Of a stretch of DNA of 64,000 nt, positions 59,999 through 64,000 are shown in pieces. Made by a program: the position numbers and the translations under genes. How positions within the stretch are numbered: position 1 is the first letter of the stretch; each line of letters begins with the position of its first letter. Source of the DNA: Anthostomella pinea (lineage: Eukaryota; Ascomycota; Sordariomycetes; Xylariales; Xylariaceae); contig CAUWAG010000008.1 in assembly GCA_963556695.1 (NCBI GenBank), forward strand, positions 1,922,001 through 1,986,000, read 5' to 3'. The notes under the pieces were generated by a model that was given only the letters and a program-made list of their open reading frames with translations, searched no databases and was not told the DNA's origin.

Positions 59999-62618
59999 CT
60001 AGCCTAGAGTCCGCCCAGCATGAATGGCTTGCCCGATACTGGGGGTACGGGGCGTAGCAGGACTTGATCGGAGAGGAGAGGCAGAGCTGAATTCGGTGGG
60101 GAAGGCCGGACGGGTCGAGTCCCAACCCTCCTCGTTAAGCACGCTGAGATAACCATTGCCGACTGTATCGCGCAGTGCTTCGATCTTCTGCCGGTATATC
60201 TCGCCGCTGATGTCGAAATTAACATCCTTCCAACCCGGAGCCTCCTGGACTGGAAAGACAGCTGGAGTCTGCGAAAACACGCTGTGGACCCGGGTACCCG
60301 TGCGTGGAAGTTCGGTAGGGCTCAGCGCATCAGGTGACCTGGTTTCCGTGAGGGGAGATAATTCCTGCCTCTCAGCAGGTTGTGAAATACGATAATCTCC
60401 ATCGAAGCCACCCGACGCGGCAGCGACACCGGCAGCTACTTCTTCAACACTGATTGGTTGCGGAGGAGCCATAGTTGCGAGATCGTTCGTAGCAAGATCG
60501 ACAATTCGGCGCTTGGGTGTGCGACGGCGCCGGGTGGAAGCCGTGTTCACTTCGCTAGCCACCGCTTTCGGTGTTGGGCGGACACGACGCTCCTTATACA
60601 AGACGGCAGGTTGCTTGGAGGGTTCGTCGCAGATTATGGTTGGCTTCCTCACTTCCACAGCATGTATTTCGGGGGCGGTGGGCTTCACCACAGGCACGGC
60701 AGCAGGTACTGCGACGCGTTCCACAAGATATTTTTTCTCTGAGTACGTGGGCCCCGAGGCGTCAATGATGATGTCTTCTGTATAACCGGGTGTCTGGCGG
60801 AACAGGTTGAAGATCTTGATGCGATAATCCCGGTGGGATCGCGTGAAAGGATTGTCCTCAATCCAAAGTTCCCGGATATCTGGAATCCCAGTGAGGCGAG
60901 CCAGCTCCATGGGATCCGTCAAGCGATTATCGCGGAGATCGAGCCTTTCCAGCGGATAGAGCTTCTCGATGCCAGCAAGGGATTGGAGGCGATTCGCACG
61001 AAGGTTAAGGGCACTGATGGCGGGCAATGGGTTGCGAAGTAGAGAATGCAGAGAGTCAATCATGCAATGGGAGAGATTGAGTGCCCGGAGAGCGGTGAGG
61101 GTGGCCAAGCTGTCGGGAATCTGAGTGAAGAGGTTCGCAGAGAGGTCAAGCGAGTTCAGAGTGTTGGCCAACGGGGCCAAGCTGGCTGCTGGCACCGCAG
61201 TCAATGCATTGTCTGCCAAGCTAAGGTGCTTCAAGAAACGCCATTTCGAGGCAGGCAGGATGCCCACAGAAGACAGGTTGCAAACACTATTTCTCGGGTT
61301 GTGCCATGAGTCGGATAGACTCGAATGTGAGCTGCCGGAGCCGGAGCGTCTGATCTTGTGGGAGCCCCTGGGGTTCATAGAATGGTGGCGAGAACTGGCA
61401 GGGCGAGCGGGAGAGTTACTTCTAGGCCTTCCCGACTTGCCCGGAGATCTTGCCACTTCCGCCTCAAATTTGGCTAGCGATTGACGGCGGCTGGAACTCG
61501 CTGATGTGCTCTCGTTGGATTCATTGCCCATCGAGCCAACAACGTGCAAATCTGCGATGGTAGCGCGACGATCGGAAGCCGCTGGCACCAAGGTCGGCCG
61601 ATAGAGTTCCGCATGCGGAACCGTAGGGCTTGGCTTCGGACTTGAGGTATGCGCATGGGGCCCCGTGGGTGACGACTGCGCTTTGGACGAACGGCGTCGC
61701 CTCTTGTCCATGTCATCTAGGACAATATCGATTAGGATGTCGGCGGGATCATCGATACTCGCATGTTTCACGGTAAGGGAACGTAGCTGTTCGGCCAAAC
61801 GATCCCAACCAAAGAATTGTCGGAAATCAATGCTGCTGATCTCCAGTGCCTGAAGATTCTTGAAGGCGTACAAAGGTACGGCAGAATCGAAGGGAAACTC
61901 TTCGTACCCACGGATCAACTTGGCACGCCAGTCGGGTGCCAGTCGCAGGGATGGTATCTTGGTGAAGGAGGAATATAGGTACTTGAGATCAGCCTGCGCA
62001 GCGGCCTTCTGTTTCTCGTTGCGGGTAGCCGATATGCTCGACCCAATACCAAAGCCAGCCCACAAAGTGGACATACCTGACATTACACTGCGTATGCTGG
62101 AGACAGACCGTATCGATCCCACATCGGAGTCGCGGCTTTTGGTACGTTGAGATGGATCCAGGAATGATATGTAGTTGGCCGAGGTAGAGGTGTCGTGTAG
62201 GTTCTCCAAGCGCACCTTCATCGGCCCTACATCTATACCCAGTTCTTCAAACCGGGACAGCAGATAGAACAGATGATGCGGGGTCAACGCGAGCTTGGCG
62301 GACTTGACACTCTGGGATGCAAAGTTGAGATTGCCGAGGGATAGTGCTGCGGCGAGAGTGCCTGAAGCGGACGACGAGGTCGAGGGGCGTTCAGGGAGCG
62401 AGGTGGGTGGCGAAGACACCTGTATGGAAGAAACGCTCTGGCTAGGGCCATGTCTGGGGCCTGGCTGTCTCTTCAGCTGTAAGGCGTTGGCCAGCGCCTT
62501 TTCGTGCGTTCGCACATAGATGGCGAGTTGCTAGCAGAATGTTAGGTCAAGTAGGTGGCAGAGGAAAGGTTTTTGCGAAGCATACCTTGACAAACAACTC
62601 CCCGTCTTCTGAATCCAT
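59999..62618 (-). CDS. Leucine-rich-repeat protein, nischarin-like
   Basis: Exons 62586-62618 (11 codons) and 59999-62530 join in phase to give 854 residues; the start reads MDSEDGELFVK and continues QLAIYVRTHEKALANALQLK. Residues about 90-110 (LTPHHLFYLLSRFEELGID) begin a conserved block. FKNLQALEISSIDFRQFF and the region after residue 430 hold LRRs: FLKHLSLADNALTAVP, LNSLDLSANLFTQIPDSL, LRALNLSHCMIDSL, ISALNLRANRLQSLAGI, LERLDLRDNRLTDP and IRELWIEDNPF. The last is an LRR cap followed by RDYRIKIFNLFRQTPGYTED. Long Ser/Arg/Pro-rich disordered stretches lie between and after. The arrangement resembles fungal LRR proteins of the nischarin/Sog2 type; a role in polarity or trafficking is inference. 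No membrane segment or kinase domain. Confidence 0.85.
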
Positions 62619-64000
62619 CGTTATATTCTGGTATACATGGAGGACAGGCCAAGAGGAATCCGCAGTGCGGTAGGGGTCTATATATATCGGAAAGTTCTAC
62701 AGTGAGACTCTGGAGAGGGTGGTTCGACTCGTCGGCGTCAAGGTTCCGCGCAATGGTCCAACGGTTCAACGGTCGACTAAATGACCTGTGAACACTGCCG
62801 CGAGTTCAGTTAGTATCGGTAGTTCAAACTTGGCATGGTCGCGGCTGTTTGAGAAGGGCTTCTACGTCGACCGGAGCGAACTGGGGGAGGGTCTGGATGC
62901 GAAGTGGATGCGATGGACGAGCTGCTAGATAGTGATGAAACAGTAGAGAACGATGGAAATGTGGTGCCCATGACTCGCAGAGTCGAGATGCCAACATGCT
63001 GAGTCGGTTATATGCCCCCCGTGGCAGCCAAGGAGCAACCTGCGACGACTGACAGGCCACTTCCTAGTGAACAGCGAGTCGTGCAGAATGGGTCACAGGA
63101 AGACGATGACAAGCATGGGCGAGCAGTAGTCAGAAGGCATAGCGAGAAGGCAAGCAGTCAAGGAGTGCATATGTCACAGCACGGGCAACAGTAGGCACAA
63201 GCATTCTGGCGAGGCAGCGAGGCAAGGCTAGGTGGAGGGTTTGGGAGTTGGGGGTTGGGGGTTGTGTTTTGGAGATTGGCCGGAATGTTGCAAGTCCCTG
63301 GGACAACGTGTATTGGTGATCGTGGTGTTTGAACGTACCTCTTCAAGCCCAACTTCTAGAGTTTTCCCTTCACTTTGTCTGGAATGTGCAGAGCACAGAA
63401 GAATCGGAGCCGGAGCCGGAGCGGGAGCGGGGGCGAGGGAGGATAAGATGAGCGTCGGAGAGGAGGGAGAGAGGGAGCAAGAGGTATGCCGGGTTATAGG
63501 TTCGTAGGTTCGTAGGTTCGTAGATTCGTAGGTTCGTAGATTCGTAGGTTCGTAGGTTCGTAGGGCGGTCGAGACCGGACGAGGCTATTCCCAACCCTCT
63601 GCTTCAGCGCTGCACCCACGGCACGAAGTGGTGAGTGGTGGTGTCGAGGCTTCGGAGGAGGGATCGAATGGCAGGAGAGGCTGCGACTGCGACTGCGACG
63701 GGGACGGGCACGGGAAGTGGTCAAGTGTTATACCAAATAAAATTGATTGAGCAGCGGAGGCCCACTGACGAAAAATGCCAAGGGTCGACGAGGACCACGG
63801 GCCTTGTGCTCACTGCTCAGTGATAACTTGGGTGGATGGGCTTGCGTGATTGGTCTTGGAGGTGGCTGCGGCCGGGGACAGGGATCACTCGGTGTGGATG
63901 TGAGTGCAGCTCTTAGCGATATGGGGCAGTGAATCTCCATATCATGTGGGGCTCTGAGGATGCTGCAAGTACCGGTACGACAGGCAGCGAGAACAATGCT
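62619..64000. other. Upstream region of the LRR gene with simple repeats
   Basis: Likely 5' UTR and promoter of the LRR gene, then low-complexity sequence. Contains GGAGCC/GGAGCG runs near 63405-63430, an 8-bp tandem repeat at 63499-63562, and GCGACT runs near 63681. No gene recognised up to the window end. Confidence 0.45.
63499..63562. repeat. 8-bp tandem repeat (GGTTCGTA)8
   Basis: Eight consecutive units, six GGTTCGTA and two GATTCGTA (at 63523 and 63539). The same G-to-A change in both variants suggests unit duplication after mutation. Confidence 0.95.

Overview
The window is nuclear DNA of a filamentous ascomycete, most likely a sordariomycete. This is inferred from short GT-AG introns of about 50-110 nt with CTAAC-like branch sites, GC-rich coding sequence, Pezizomycotina-type gene families, and a TA-rich block resembling RIP damage. 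No rRNA, tRNA or CRISPR was recognised. Gene models below come from reading splice sites and protein families by eye; each phase was checked by hand, but no search was run.

Housekeeping genes, left to right: an SRA-YDG domain protein (41-1430, minus); tRNA/snRNA pseudouridine synthase PUS7 (3223-6729, minus) divergent from the TFIIH helicase XPB/SSL2 (7551-10116, plus); a TRK potassium transporter (12721-15507, plus); mitoribosomal protein bL19m (16583-17410, minus) divergent from a second mitochondrially targeted protein (17780-19039, plus); mitochondrial cysteine synthase (19252-20494, minus); a Sulfotransfer_4-type P-loop protein (22744-23675, plus); eIF3a (31165-34329, minus); a G-protein gamma subunit (36211-36563, plus); a SelW/Rdx-type redox protein (37891-38630, plus); PP1 catalytic subunit (42034-43217, minus); the NuA3 scaffold NTO1 (51566-55233, minus); and an LRR protein (59999-62618, minus).

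Between these lie two accessory stretches. From 20.5 to 31.1 kb there is a gene graveyard: a probable HET-protein remnant, a 2EXR-family gene with an embedded C2H2 finger and one Trp-to-stop change, a class I terpene synthase recognisable exon by exon but broken by frameshifts and stops, and an NmrA-like reductase carrying a 181-bp LTR-like insertion, a 70-bp AT-rich insertion and frameshifts. From 43.2 to 51.5 kb there is a gene-poor stretch with an AT-rich relic block, a clean 247-bp solo-LTR with 5-bp target duplication, unassigned coding relics and the 3' part of a Fic-domain gene.

The dead terpene synthase plus dead reductase is the most interesting item. It looks like the remains of a small terpenoid locus and is nearly invisible to ORF calling. 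I see no evidence in the window for a wholly new functional system.
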